The notes below the pieces were generated by a model. That model had not been told where the DNA came from, ran no database searches, and saw only the letters and a list, made by a program, of their open reading frames with translations. Positions 44,300 through 55,584 of a DNA stretch of 64,000 nucleotides are shown here, piece after piece. Position numbers and translations under genes: made by a program. The number at the start of each line of letters is the position of its first letter. The stretch's first letter is position 1. Origin of the DNA: Papaver somniferum (Eukaryota; Streptophyta; Magnoliopsida; Ranunculales; Papaveraceae); assembly GCF_003573695.1 (NCBI RefSeq), contig NW_020639929.1:1516406-1580405 (forward strand). Direction: 5' to 3'.

Positions 44300-45200
44300 G
44301 GTAGCCAGTGGCTTGAAAGCATGATCAGTATGGCTTCAATATGGCCTATGTTTAGGCGCGGCCAATAGTTAGGGTTTTGGCTTTGTTTAGGCACGACCAA
44401 ACTAGGGCCAAAGGTTGCCATGCGTTAGCTGGTAACCTTGGACGGCTAAGATCTGCATCTTAGATGAAAAGGTGGTCGTTGATTGTTGCAGGCCTTCGTT
44501 TTGGCAGCCGCACAAGGAAGGCCGGCATGGTATGGCGCGGCAAGGTGGTTTGCATGCCATTGGCACATGTGGTATGGCATGCCTTGGCGCGGTTTGGCAT
44601 GGCCAAAACTAGGGTTTTGGGCCAAAGGTTACCATGCGTTGTTTGGCGACCTTGGACTGCTAAGATTTGCATATAAGATGGAAGGGTGGTCGTTGATCAT
44701 CTCACGCCTTCATTTTGGTAGCCGCATAGGGAAGGCCGGCATGTTATGGCGCGGCAAGGTGGTTGGCATGTCATTGGCACATGTTGCATGGCATGCCTTG
44801 GCGCGGTTTGGCATGGACAAAACTAGGTTTTTGGGCCAAAGGTTACCATGCGTTGTTTGGCGACCTTGGAGGTCTAAGATTTGCATCTAAGATGGAAGGG
44901 TGGTCGTTGATCATCACACGCCTTCGTTTTGGTAGCCGCATAGGGAAGGCCGACATGGTATGGCGCGGCAAGGTGGTTGGCATGTCATTGGCACATGTGG
45001 CATGGCATGCCTTGGTGCGGTTTGGTGTGGCCAAAACTAGGGTTTGGGGCCAAAGGTTACCATGCGTTTTTTGGCGACCTTGGACGGCTAAGATTTCCAT
45101 CTAAGATGGAAGGGTGGCCTTTGATCATCGCACTCCTTCGTTTTGGTAGCCGCATAAGGAAGGACGACATGGTATGGCGCGGCAAGGTGGTTGGCATGCC
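44300..45200 (+). repeat. 214-bp tandem repeat array
   Basis: The landmark g(c/a)c(g/a)gcatg.tatggcgcgg occurs at 44521, 44735, 44949 and 45163, i.e. an exact 214-bp period, with a more diverged unit before 44480. Each unit contains ggcatgcc-type palindromes, 'ccaaaactaggg', 'aaggttaccatgcgtt' and 'ctaagatttgcat'. Long open frames on both strands here come from the GC-rich repeat and are not genes. Confidence 0.92.
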
Positions 45201-45490
45201 ATTGGCACATGTGGTGCGGATGGTATGGTTGGCATCCCTTGGCACGGAGGTGCGGCTGGCATGGCATGCCATTGGCGCAGTGGTGCGGCTGGCATGGTTG
45301 GCATGCCTTGGCGCGGAGGTGCGGCTGGCATGGTTGGCATGACTTGGCGCAGAAATGTGGCTGGCATGGTATGCCATTGGAACAGTGGTGCAGCTGGCAT
45401 GGTTGGCACGCCTTGGCGCGGAGATTTGGCTAGCATGGTCTGCCATTGGCACAGTGGTGCGGTTGGCATGGTTGGCATGCATTGGCGTGG
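45200..45490 (+). repeat. Minisatellite of about 42 bp units
   Basis: Repeats of 'ggtgcggctggcatggttgg' plus 'catgccttggcgcgga', about seven units with small changes. Derived from the same ggcatgcc-rich sequence as the 214-bp units. Confidence 0.85.
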
Positions 45491-45984
45491 TAGAATGAGA
45501 ATTAGGGTTTTGCATAGATGATGTCAGTCAGTGTTAAGGGTTCTGCCGTGGAACATGACCCATGTAAAAAAAAGGGTACCCCGGTAATTCTTACGTAGGC
45601 ATGCTGATTCATTCAATAAATGTGATAATGGTCATACTGACGTCATGTCAGATATACAGTTTTACGATTTCGACCCTAAGCTAAAAACCACCATCAACAT
45701 TAAGTCCCATGCTTAGGTCGGAACATGAGCATTGTTGCGAGGTAAGCATAAGATGGTGACAGGCGAGGACAAATATCGAAATGACAGGTCATGAAAATAT
45801 GGTCAGGAAAGTCCGACTAACCTTTTTCGAGAAGTAAGGAGAGTTCATGATCCTCATGTTTGGAGGCCTTGCGTAGATTCTATTTGTGGTGTAGACCTTT
45901 AAGTGGTGAGATGAAGATCGTCGTCTTAGTCTGACCATGTATCACCTTGGCTGAGTTAGGGAACATCATGACGCTGGCTTTACG

Positions 45985-46260
45985 AGTTATTGGTGTTGGC
46001 GCGGCAAGTCATGGCGCGGACGGCTTGGCATGGTGAGGCCAAGGTAATGGCGCAGACGGCTTGGCATGGTGGGGCCAAGGCAATGGAGCGGACGGCTTGG
46101 CATGGTGGGGCCATGGAAGGCGCGATTTGGTGAGGCAAAGCATGTGGACGGCTTGGCGTGGTAGGCCAAGGCATGGTACGGACGACTTGGCATGGTGGGG
46201 CCAAGGCAATGGCGCGGTTTGGTGAGGCAAAGCATGCGCGGACGGCTTGGCATGGTGATT
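45985..46260 (+). repeat. Minisatellite of about 44 bp units
   Basis: Units 'gcggacggcttggcatggtg' plus 'gggccaaggcaatg', six to seven copies, some with a 'gatttggtgaggcaaagcat' insert. Located just upstream of the PMD gene, possibly in its promoter region. Confidence 0.85.
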
Positions 46261-46334
46261 TTTCTTCGCGGGCCTGGTTGCCTCTTTTCCTTACTTGACT
46301 CAAATAGGAAGTCCTTTCCTTATTCAAACTCCCA

Positions 46335-46400
46335 AGTACCACGCCTACAAAAGGGGGCCGGCCTCTCCTTTTATTTCACACCTTTATTTATTTTTTTATT
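46335..46400 (+). promoter_or_regulatory. Possible promoter of the antisense PMD gene
   Basis: ctacaaaagggggccggc followed by T/C-rich leader and tttatttattttttt. About 620 bp upstream of the PMD start. Weak, from position and composition only. Confidence 0.3.
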
Positions 46401-46443
46401 CTGGTTGTGTGGTACCAGTAAAACGGACGAGCAAATCCCAGAT

Positions 46444-47014
46444 ATGTCTTCCAGCACTTCCTCTTTAACTTGTTTTTCTTGTTTTCTTGTGTTAGTGCAA
46501 ACCCTAGCTATAGGCGTACCTTTTTATGAACTTGTAAAAATATTGTTCTTTTGTGTTGGTATGAATCCTAGTCGTAAATATGCTTTGCGTGAACTTGTAA
46601 TAACATTTAGGCGTGAATACCGTAGTAATGTTGGACGCCTCAATTACTGTGCAAAGTAGGCATGCATGATCTAGTAACTGTCATTCCCTTCCCGTGAAAA
46701 CCTAGCTCCTAGGGTTTCCTACCTTTTCCTGGTGTGGACGTGTGTATTGTTCCTATGGTGGGGAGCGCCTCCTCGTCCGGCGCACATTTCCTGCTGCAGG
46801 GTATGGCCTTTGTATGAGATGATAATGCATGGTCTGTCAGTCCCCATTTCTTTGCTCATGCGCATTCTGACTTTGCAACAAATTGGTTTGCGTCCAGGAT
46901 GGATCTCTTGTTCTGATAAAATAATTTCCATGCACTTTCCATAATAATTTCTCTTCGTATTGTTCCATTGTAGTTATTTCGAAGGTGAAAGTAGCGTGAG
47001 AGAATTTCGTTAGG
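46444..47014 (+). other. Leader of the PMD gene (unassigned)
   Basis: A 72-codon open stretch from the ATG at 46444 (MSSSTSSLTCFSCFLVL) has a hydrophobic centre but no recognisable domain, and ends at 46659. It may be an upstream exon or 5' UTR. Confidence 0.3.
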
Positions 47015-49754
47015 ATGTCATTTGAGAAAAGTTCTGTCATACTGAAAGATGTTGGCAATTCCAAGCCAAACATAGATGATGAGATCTTTACAACATCCGC
47101 CACAATTAGGAAAAATCATCCCAAGTATGTGTCGATTCTTCTGACTGGTCCGGAAAGTGAAGGACAGGCCCCGTCAGTTCGTCCTGGAGGTGTAATAAGG
47201 TTTTGTCTTCAGAGGAAAGAGTATTCTGCTTCTCCCATTGACTTTAAAATCTGTGTGAGTATGTTGCGTCCCATTGAGAAATGGATGCGATTCATGATGA
47301 GCCAGGAATGTGTAAAATCCAGTTTGACCAAGGCGCAGATTATTAATGCTTTCGCGGCTTCCGCAGTGCTTCAAATTAGGAAATATATTCCAGGCTTGGT
47401 TGCTTTTATTTCCAGATGGTGTCCGGACACTCACACGGCCATATGCAGGTGGGGTGAAATGACTATCTCTTTAGAGAGCGTGGCCGTCTTTCTGAAACTT
47501 CCCGTAATAGGAAACCTCGATGTCAAGTTGTCTGCAGATGAAGAAGAAATGCGCGCAGCTCTTGTTGCGAAATCAAAAGGATTCGTTCAGAAAGAAAACG
47601 AGACGAGGTGCTTCTATGGCTGGTGGGTGTCTCAATGGTTTCCTGATGAGTTGGAGCCAAATCAGAAAAATAGTACACTTCATGTCGCAGCGTTCTTGGC
47701 TCTTTGGTTATCTAGAGATATTTTCGATGACGTCTCTGGTAAGAAGGAGATAAGACAGGAACTTATCAAGTTTGCCATAAAATTGGCAAAAGGTGTCGTT
47801 CTCCCTATTGGCGTCTTGTTTCTTGGTTCTCTGTACACACGCTTGGATCATCTGGTCGCGGACATGTGCGCTTCAAATGGTTACATAAAGTGGATTCGTA
47901 TATTCATGCCGCCTTTCTCCAAGCGTGGATGTGGGAGCACTTCGAAAGGTCTGCTCCAAAACCGTTGGTCGTACTTCCCGAGTATTGGGATGGTTCTAGG
48001 ATACTGCGCTAGTCGAATAGGCGCCCAAATATCGGTTCTAACCTGGTTGGATTCCTTAACAACTCGCACACGGTCAATTTTCTTCCATGGGCACCGGTGC
48101 ATGCGTCCATAACTCAGATCAATACCTTTGCTCCTGCTCCGAGCATGTCTTTGTCTTCTGATAAAGAGGACATGAGTGTTGGGGAGATGGTGTTCATGCA
48201 AAGCTTCATTCCCGGTCATGTGTCGTATTTCTTTCGAGGATCTTGCAAAGCAGTTTCTTACAATATCGATAGAGTGGCTCGGCATATGGGTTTTGACTAA
48301 CGGGTCCAACTCGTTCGTCAGCCGGTTGTTGCAGAAGACTCGTTGCCAACTGTTCTCGATGCTAGTGTTCTTGTGTCGGGTAAAAGTCTCCCTTTTCAGC
48401 TCGCGGAACGAAATCCATCAACAACCTCCAAATATAACATATTTTGGCAGGATAAGTTTCTCGCTATCCATGGATTCGTGAATGATGTGGTAGAAAACCG
48501 TCGCGGTAAGCCTTCTCATGCGGTTTTAGCGGAGCACCCACTGCTGAGCGATCCTTCTTCGACCAAGCGAAAATCTGTTAGCCCGAATGCAGATAGTCCC
48601 CAAGTGAAGGAGCAAAGGTCTAAAATCCGTGAAGACGGTTCCCAGTCAGATTCGACAGCCCTACCGACTTTCAGTTCGTCTAATATGCGGGTATGTATGC
48701 TTTTCGTCTTGATTTTAGTTGGATCACGTATATCTTTGTTTATTTTCTGAGTATCTGTCTTTGTATCTTTCCCAAGGTCTCAGCAGCATGGACACCTTTA
48801 CCAAACTTGCAAGTAGTCAGAAAACATCGTTTCTCGAGACGGAGGGTGGCGATGTTGAGCCTATCCATGGTGATGGGGAACCCGAGATGGATGAAAGTTC
48901 AGAGTCCAGTGATGGCGAGAGTAGTTCTTTCGACAGCAGTGCTGAATCTTGCTCTAGTCAGTCTGAAAGCGAATCAGTGAGTCTCCAGCATGTTTTTTCT
49001 TCTTTCCTCTCTTCCTTTCTCTTTGGAAAATATCTAATCCGTGATATCATAGGGGGAAGCCGTTTCTGAAGATGTCCCTGAGACGGAGACTGGCGGAGAT
49101 ACAGCTTTGTCTCCAACTGTGACAGCCGTGTCGGGCGACCTTGAAATGGATGTTGATCGAGATGAAAACGTCGTTGTCACTCAGATAATAGAGAGTACTC
49201 CAGTGGCCGCAGGTGCAATTGTCGTTAGGAATCCCTTGTCGGTTGATGATGTAGTCGCGGGCGCCACTTTCAACCCTCCATATCTGGTTCCTCATCCGGA
49301 TCATGTGTTGATCGGGGGATTTAGCGTGCCAGCCAAACACGCGGCGCTATACACCAGGATATGGGAAAGCTACGGACATATCGCCACGACCAAGAAAATT
49401 ACTAGTCGATCTGCGTTGGTTAAGCGTGTGGAGGAAGCTTTGTCTTCGATTGACGACATGTGCAATGCGACTGGTAATATTGTTTCTGAGGATGTAGTCT
49501 CGAGATGGAGGTTCCATAGTGACACGTGTGTAAACTTCGAGTTCAATGTTCCTTGGTTCGTTGAAGGTTTCTCCGAGGTTGAAAAGTTACTGGCCGAAAC
49601 AGTCGAAGGTCCTTCTGCGGATATGGTGAAGAAGTAGGAAGCCGAAGTCGAAAAGTTGTCCAGGAAGCTGAAGTTGAAGAGGGCGGATCTCCAAAGCACG
49701 AAAGAGGCTTTTGCCGAGAAAAGCAAGCCATTGTTGAAAAACTTTCCTTGAACG
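47015..49754 (+). pseudogene. Plant mobile domain (PMD) protein gene, antisense within element E
   Basis: From MSFEKSSVILKDVG. Residues 132-165 read SRWCPDTHTAICRWGEMTIS then LESVAVFLKLPVIG, the PMD signature (R-W-x-P-x-T-H-T, GEMT-x-x-L-x-D/S-V-x-x-x-L-x-LP). GWWVSQWFPDEL and ALWLSRDIF follow. Near 47890 the frame shifts to SYIHAAFLQAWMWEHFERSA, then a stop (about 48018) and another (48298, after VSYNIDRVARHMGFD). The tail is a Ser/Asp/Glu-rich linker, a GT-AG intron at 48977-49052 that keeps frame (SESES|GEAVSED), and a C-terminal region that becomes coiled coil near a stop at 49635. PMD is known from MAIN/MAIL proteins and from plant transposable elements. Confidence 0.8.
48977..49052 (+). 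other. Predicted intron in the PMD gene
   Basis: 76 bp, gtgagtctcc...atatcatag. Splicing joins two acidic frames without a shift. A further intron at about 48691-48776 is possible but does not keep frame as read. Confidence 0.6.
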
Positions 49755-50397
49755 CATTTCTGTCTTCTGAACTTCTTATTTTAGGTTTTTTCTTTTTGAA
49801 AGGCAAATGAAACGCCTAGTTTACGGTTTTGATTTCCTGGATTTTTGGTTTGACAGACAAATTTTACCTTGAGGATTTTGGATTATTATTTGGAACGACC
49901 TGTTTTTAGAGTAACGATGCTTTTTGGTTACGATTGCAAATGGTGCAAACATCCCAGGAAAGCCACTGAATCATGAGCATTACTTGTCGACAGAGAGCAT
50001 GAGATGAAACAGAACATGGATATTGGTTTCATCATTCCCGTGAAAACCTGAAGTAGTAAACCACGTATTTTGTCTAGGCAAGACTTACTCGATTTTTGGA
50101 TCTTCTGGTGAAAAAGGAATCTACCGGATGAAAGACCGCGTTTTGTGGGAAATATCGCCGTGACTATGGAAAGTCTCTAGTCATTCCTTGTCGTGTTTCC
50201 GATCCCCGGGCGGATCGTTTGCTTATAACCCCTCGAAAGTCCCCAGTCGTCCCTTGCCGTGTCACGACTGGTAATCGAGCCGCCTAGTAGCTGAGTCGTC
50301 GATTCCTGAACGGATCGTTTGATTTTACTGTCCTGGCGTCTAGGTCAAGGTATGAGATCGAGGATTGAAAATTGACATCGTGACTGAAAGATCAACC
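49755..50397. other. Element E internal region next to the PBS
   Basis: No protein on either strand, although gag would be expected here in an autonomous element. Confidence 0.6.
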
Positions 50398-50415
50398 TCC
50401 CACTGTGGTCGCCAA
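50398..50415 (-). other. Element E primer binding site
   Basis: Minus strand ttggcgaccacagtggga, one base from the 5' LTR end, like the PBS of Tat-type elements. Confidence 0.65.
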
Positions 50416-50416
50416 T

Positions 50417-51083
50417 TGTTTGAGGGTGAAAACGATTTCTGCTGATTTTGGTAATTTCGTGTGTGTGGGTGAAAAATGATTTTAATCCCTAAACAATGTA
50501 CTGCAAGGGAATACTTTAGATTAGAGAGATCAATCTGTACAAATCCGGCCTAAACCAAGAAATGGTCGTTCCAGACTTGCTTCGGTCACAAAGTGAAGGA
50601 GAAGGGTTGGTTTTGGGGAGGGAAGCGAAGAGAGTGTTGAGACCAGAATAGTTGATTCTGGAATAGTAGTTGTTTCACGACTTGTATCAGAAAGTGGGAA
50701 GCTAGAAGATGGAAAGCTAGCAAATATTTTCTGAGTGTTGTATCCTCCTGACCTGAAATTTTTCTTCGGTGGAAATAGGTAATGCCTATTTATACCAGTC
50801 GAAGTGAAACGTACTCTGATCTCATTAAGAAAGGGAAAACGGGTGAGTAAATGGGAGGAGGTGGTAACCGGTAACGCCTAGAATTGATGTTCCATAAAAG
50901 AAAGCGTTTCACCATCACTCCATGTATTTACTAACCGCCTCATCCTTATGACATTGTCTTATAACGGGCGTAGTGTACGCCGCACGCTGTAAACCGCCAA
51001 ACCAATACCCAATGAGCATCCCCCAGTTTGTGACATGTGTTGATGTCTCGAGCGTTTTCGTGGAAAACATGTAGAATGTTGTT
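50417..51083 (-). repeat. Element E 5' LTR, truncated by the C-D insertion
   Basis: Matches 43521-44185. Cut after gtagaatgttgtt, where the TGATAG of the C LTR begins. The remainder of the LTR should follow the third C-D LTR beyond the window. Confidence 0.88.
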
Positions 51084-52331
51084 TGATAGACACATTTTTG
51101 TGTATACGTTGTCCTTAATTTCATGTATTGCTGGTACTCGATTTTTGTACTATTATTGTGTTTTTATGTATTTTTAGGAAATAAACATTTTCGGAAAAAT
51201 TGTCTCGAAAAAGTGTTAAAAGCAACCCGGAGGACATTTACTATTCGGAGCTGCGTTGAGAGATTATCCTGTAACGAGTTAGAATCAATATATTTAGAGA
51301 AATATGCATGTTGGAACACGTCAACACTAAAGAAAAGCGTGATAAGCTAAAACAGGGAACAAATATATTTTCGTTTCACTTATTGTTGGTGTTACTGTGG
51401 GAAATATACGTGCAGAAAAGAAAAAAATAGGAAATTATTCCCGAGAATAATATTCCTTCACTGTGAAGATTTTGAGGAGTAATTGGAGATATTTTACAGC
51501 TCATTCATGCGTGCAGAAAAGAAAAAAATAGGAAATTATTCCCGAAAATAATATTCCTTCACTGTGAAGATTTTGAGGAGTAATTGGAGATATTTTACAG
51601 CTCATTCATGCGTGCAGAAAAGAAAAAAATAGGAAATTATTCCCGAGAATAATATTCCTTCACTGTGAAGATTTTGAGGAGTAATTGGAGATATTTGTGG
51701 TTACTACTGGGTTATAAATAGCCCCTGAGATGTAAGAGAAGGGGGATGAGTGATTAGGAAGTGATTAGGGGAAGAGTTTTAAACACCCGATTTTCATCAT
51801 TTTCTCTCCATTTTATCTTTGTAAACAATTTTTGAAGCAATGAACAAATATTTTGACCGTGTTTCCACAATGATGAGCTAAACCCAATCCTTGGGACTAT
51901 GGAGGAAGTCGTTGTTTCGGTAAAAGTGATATATTTTTATTAATTAATTACAACAACTCTATTATGATTTTTGCATTGAACTAAAAATTTTTTATATGAT
52001 TTTGATTAGTTAGGTGTATTTTCTCTTGATAGAATATGCTTGCTTTAGGGTCTTGATATTCTATGCTTGGATTAACATCTATTCTTTTGGAAATCTACAT
52101 GTCTAGGCAATACTATTAGAATCAATTTAAATGTTGAGTTGCATAATTATTGTTTTGTTAAATCACTAATATCAACCAATGGTGGAATCCTAGTCCCATT
52201 CTCTCCATAATTTTCACAACATCTTTTTAAATTAGTTCGCTATTTTTATTTATTAAAAAAAAAATCTAAAAATCCGCTTTCACAAGTCTTGAACGAATCA
52301 TACTACTACAACAACTTTGAAAAACACATCA
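51084..52331 (+). repeat. LTR 1 of the C-D array
   Basis: 1248 bp, TGATAGACAC...ACATCA. A 101-bp unit starting gtgcagaaaagaaaaaaata repeats from 51410, 51511 and 51612 (third unit partial). TATAAATA at 51713-51720. Confidence 0.93.
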
Positions 52332-52337
52332 AATTTT

Positions 52338-52355
52338 TGGCGCCGCTTCCGGGGA
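52338..52355 (+). other. Element C primer binding site
   Basis: tggcgccgcttccgggga differs at two positions from the tRNA-Asp-type PBS TGGCGCCGTTGCCGGGGA. Confidence 0.85.
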
Positions 52356-52842
52356 CTTATCTTTAGGCTAGAGTTTTTAGATTTTTTTTAGGTTTTTATT
52401 TTTATTTGTTCTTCTTTACGTTTTTGGGTTCTTGTCTTTTTCTTTCAGATTTTGGAATTTGGAGCGAAAGAAAATTTTGCCAAAGCTTTTGGTGAATATT
52501 TAAAGACTGGAGTAAAAGGCAAAGCGAAAGGAGCGAAAGAAGAAGATTTTTTTTTTTATAAAAAAAAGAGAGAAAAAAAAAGAGAGATATTTTTATTTTT
52601 TTATATTTTTATTTTTTTTAGACTTTCTTTTTCTTGTGCACTTTATATTTTTGGACTTTGGACTTTGGATTTTAAATTTTGGGACATTATTTTTAAACCT
52701 TACGGAAGGGTAGTATAAATATAAACTGTTTGCAGAGAAGGACGGTGATTACGATATCACCTCGGCCCCTCGGGTTCGTACATGACATAGGAGTCGTGGC
52801 CCGAGTCGACTACAAAGGTTCATCCCCCGTCTAGTACGGGAG

Positions 52843-53463
52843 GTAAGTTTGTCGAAACACTCGCGAATCCCCTGTCAGCGAGTTACTATCTTCCTTCGTA
52901 TGCATATATGTTGAGGAATCGAAAACGGATGCTTTAATTTCCTAGTAAAGGGCAAGGACTGGCCATACAAGATAAGGGTTCGGATTTCATCACCGTTCTC
53001 TTCTTGCCCGCCTTAGGAAAACGACACCAAACGCGAACCTAAGCCTAAAATTTTGACTAGAACGAGATCGATAGGGTAACGAGCTTAACAGGAAAGTCAT
53101 TCGAAAAATATTGGTTACTCTTTTAAGCATACTTCGAAGTTCTTGACGGTTTCTGTAAGTTGAATGCGTGACTGCGCCGCCTTGTAATACCGGTGAGGCC
53201 TTGGGTATCAAAGCTCCACCGAGCTTCCTTCGCCTCTATTCAACTTACTTTAACTCGGATTGATTCCAGAGGAGTTTGCTTAAATTGTAACGAATTCCCG
53301 TTCGAAGGATTAGAAGCTGGTCTAGAAACAATCTAAGTGGAGCCATCATGCTTTTTGTTTGCTAGAAATCAGTAGGTTTGTTGTGGTGGAGTCAGCCTTG
53401 TTTGTATTTGCATAGAACATCCCTTTCCTTTTAGGACTTTTCTTTTTGATTTTTTTCTTCTAG
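52843..53463 (+). other. Predicted leader intron of element C
   Basis: Donor acgggag|GTAAGT, acceptor tttttttcttctag at 53463, three bases before the gag ATG at 53467. Conserved in position in A and D. Confidence 0.55.
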
Positions 53464-53466
53464 TGT

Positions 53467-54624
53467 ATGCCCGAAGTTTTTAAACGGGCTTGGAAAAGAA
53501 ACACTCTAGGTCGTTTGATTAGTGACAAACCTAGTAAATCTTCTTGTGAAGACGGGGAGCTCGAAGACTCTTCTTTTGAGAGCCCCGTTTTTGGAAAATT
53601 CAGTTTTGAGAATCTGTCTCTTCGTGAGGAAAGTACCCCTAGTACTCCTAGTCCTTTGGTAGTGCCAGAAATGGCAACTTTGAAAGCTTTGTTAAACCCA
53701 ACTAGGACCTCTCGTCCGTCTTGTATCAAGTTAGCTGAAACCGAGGAAAATTATGAACTGAAACCTGAGACTTTACAGATGCTCCCAATATTTTTAGGGA
53801 AGGAGAATGAGAACCCCTATTTTCATGTTAGGGAATTTGAGGAAGTTTGTAGTACTCTGAAAATTAAAAACCTAAGTGATGATGCGTTGAAACTTAGGTT
53901 ATTCCACTTTTCCTTAAAAGATAAAGCCAAATCTTGGCTGTATAGTTTGGACTCCGAGTCAATTGAAACCTATGACCAACTTACTTCTGCCTTTATACAT
54001 AAGTTTTTCCCAAGGCATAAAACATCGTCTATTAGGACACAAATCTGTACTTTTTCCCAACAAGAGAGAGAATCTTTATATAGTTCCTTTGAAAGGTTCA
54101 ATGACTTGATATCTCAATGTCCTCATCATGGTTTGGAGACGGTTAGGTTAGTTCAAATCCTATACGAGGGTTTAGATTATTTAACAACAATCATGGTTGA
54201 GTCCTTATGCACAGGTGGGTTTGAGAATAAAACTGTTGATGAAGCGATAACATTTTTGAATGAAATCGTCGATAAGACCCAACAATGGGAAAATAGTAGG
54301 GAACCCCAGAAAACAATTCTTCTAAGTAGAGGAAATTTTAATAGGGTAGAAGGATCTTATGAGTCAGATGCCAAAATAGAAGCTATATCCAAAAGGTTAG
54401 AAGCCTTATAATTAGGTCATTCTAGTGGTAGTAGTGGAAGAAATGAGCCTTTTTGGGAATTCCATGTTGTTGAAGAGCAAGCCAATGCTCTTTATAACAA
54501 CACTAGGTTTGATAACCAACAGAAGTTTGACCCATATTCAGAAACCTATAACCCTGGCTGGAGAAACTATCCAAACCTTTCTTGGTCCAAGGGACAGAAT
54601 CAAGGTCAGTCTAGTAATGCTTAG
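53467..54624 (+). pseudogene. Element C gag (Athila type)
   Basis: MPEVFKRAWKRNTLGRL, then a Retrotrans_gag domain at about residues 140-275: LRLFHFSLKDKAKSWLYSL, FIHKFFPRHKTSS, SLYSSFERFNDLISQCPHHG and ILYEGLDYLTTIMVESLC then GGFENKTVDEAITFLNEI. Open to a TAA at 54409-54411 (element D has GAA here), then in frame to a TAG at 54622-54624 that D shares. The gag makes the particle; because C has no RT or integrase it would need help in trans. Confidence 0.88.
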
Positions 54625-55584
54625 GTTCCCCCAGGTTTTGTCTATACTAAGAATCCTTCAGCTCTGGCACAGTTTCAGAACCCTTCGGATAAGAAGATTA
54701 TGAGTTTAGAAGAGTCTCTTGCTTTGTGAACTCGGAACTTTGTGCAGTTTCAGCAATCTGTTGCTCAAGGTTTAGAAGAAAATAAGAGAATAGGTCAGGC
54801 TAACTCTCAGGCTATTTCCGAGTTGAAAACCCAGGTTAGTCAGATAAATGAGACATTGAGAGAAAAAGGAAAGTTTCCTAGTCAACCACAACCCAACCCT
54901 AAGGGAGTCCATCAAATATCTTTAGCTGGTGAGAAATCATCAAACCATGTGAACTCGATAACAACCCTTAGGAGTGGTAAAACGGTAGAAAATAAGGTAG
55001 CCATGCCTAGTGGACATACTGTGGTTCCACCTTCTACTTCCCAAGAGGAGCCCGTAGACGAGGAAACTGAAACAGTCTCTAAGGATTCCCAAGAAATTCA
55101 TGATAGGTCTACCTTTGTGCCTAGAGCCCCATATCCACATTTGTTAGCCCCAACAAAGAAGGAGTTGACTTTCAATGAGATAATGGAAACATGTAAGCAG
55201 GTGAACATTAACATTCCGCTATTATAAGAAATTAGGCAGATGCCTGCTTATGCCAAGTTCCTTAAAGATCTTTGTACACGAAAGTGTAAGCTTAATGTCC
55301 GTAAGAAAGCTTTTTTAGCTGGTCAGGTAAGTTCCATTCTTCTGAACCAAACACCCCCTAAGTATAAGGATCTTGTATGCCTCACCATATGTTGTGCGAT
55401 TGGTAATCACATGGTCGATAAAGCTTTATTTGACTTAGGAGCTAGTGTTAACTTACTCCCGTATCATGTATACACCCAGCTAGGTCTTGGTAAGTTGAAA
55501 CCGACTAAAATGACACTACAATTAGCTGATAGGTCTGTCAAAGTCCCTCGTAATTTTAGGTTGCCCATTTTTAGCCACAGCTAA
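54625..55584 (+). pseudogene. Element C gag-pro linker and retropepsin, internally deleted
   Basis: Same frame as gag: VPPGFVYTKNPSA, a stop at 54727, a Gln-rich predicted coiled coil (QFQQSVAQGLEENKRIGQAN), SITTLRSGKTVENK (the conserved Athila 'LRSGK' motif), PAYAKFLKDLCTRK, a stop near 55225, then FDLGASVNLLPYHVYTQLG (retropepsin, DLGAS). Compared with D, about 107 bp are missing after SVKVPR, which removes the second half of the protease and shifts the frame. Confidence 0.85.

Larger units (their letters stand above)
43521..45699 (-). repeat. Element E 3' LTR (outer 665 bp sure, inner limit a candidate)
   Basis: 43521-44185 aligns with 50417-51083. Beyond that the partner is lost. A candidate inner end is ...CCATCAACA at 45699, which would read TGTTGATGG on the minus strand and give a TGTT/AACA-ended LTR of about 2.18 kb with tandem repeats in U3. 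A minus-strand TATA box (ggtataaata) is at 43891-43900. Confidence 0.5.
43521..51083 (-). mobile_element. 'E': non-autonomous gypsy-type element carrying an antisense PMD gene
   Basis: Left (3') LTR from 43521 and right (5') LTR from 50417 share TGTTTGAGGGTGAAAACG and over 650 bp at about 93 percent by eye. Next to the right LTR the minus strand reads TTGGCGACCACAGTGGGAGG, a Tat-type PBS, fixing the orientation as minus. A minus-strand TATAAATA lies in both LTRs. The interior has no recognisable gag, protease, RT or integrase, only GC-rich tandem repeats and a plus-strand PMD gene. The right LTR is cut at 51083 by the C-D array. E itself sits in element F pol, candidate target duplication gcaag. 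Confidence 0.8.

Noticed and set aside
44460..45520. Long open frames on both strands rich in Gly, Trp, His or Ala, Pro, Met
   Set aside because: They follow a 214-bp and 42-bp tandem repeat of GC-rich sequence. Open in several frames at once, no domain.
44300..46260. CRISPR-like array
   Set aside because: Units are contiguous tandem repeats without unique spacers, in a plant nuclear context.
45980..46342. Minus-strand Pro/Ala/His-rich open frames
   Set aside because: Translation of the 44-bp minisatellite.
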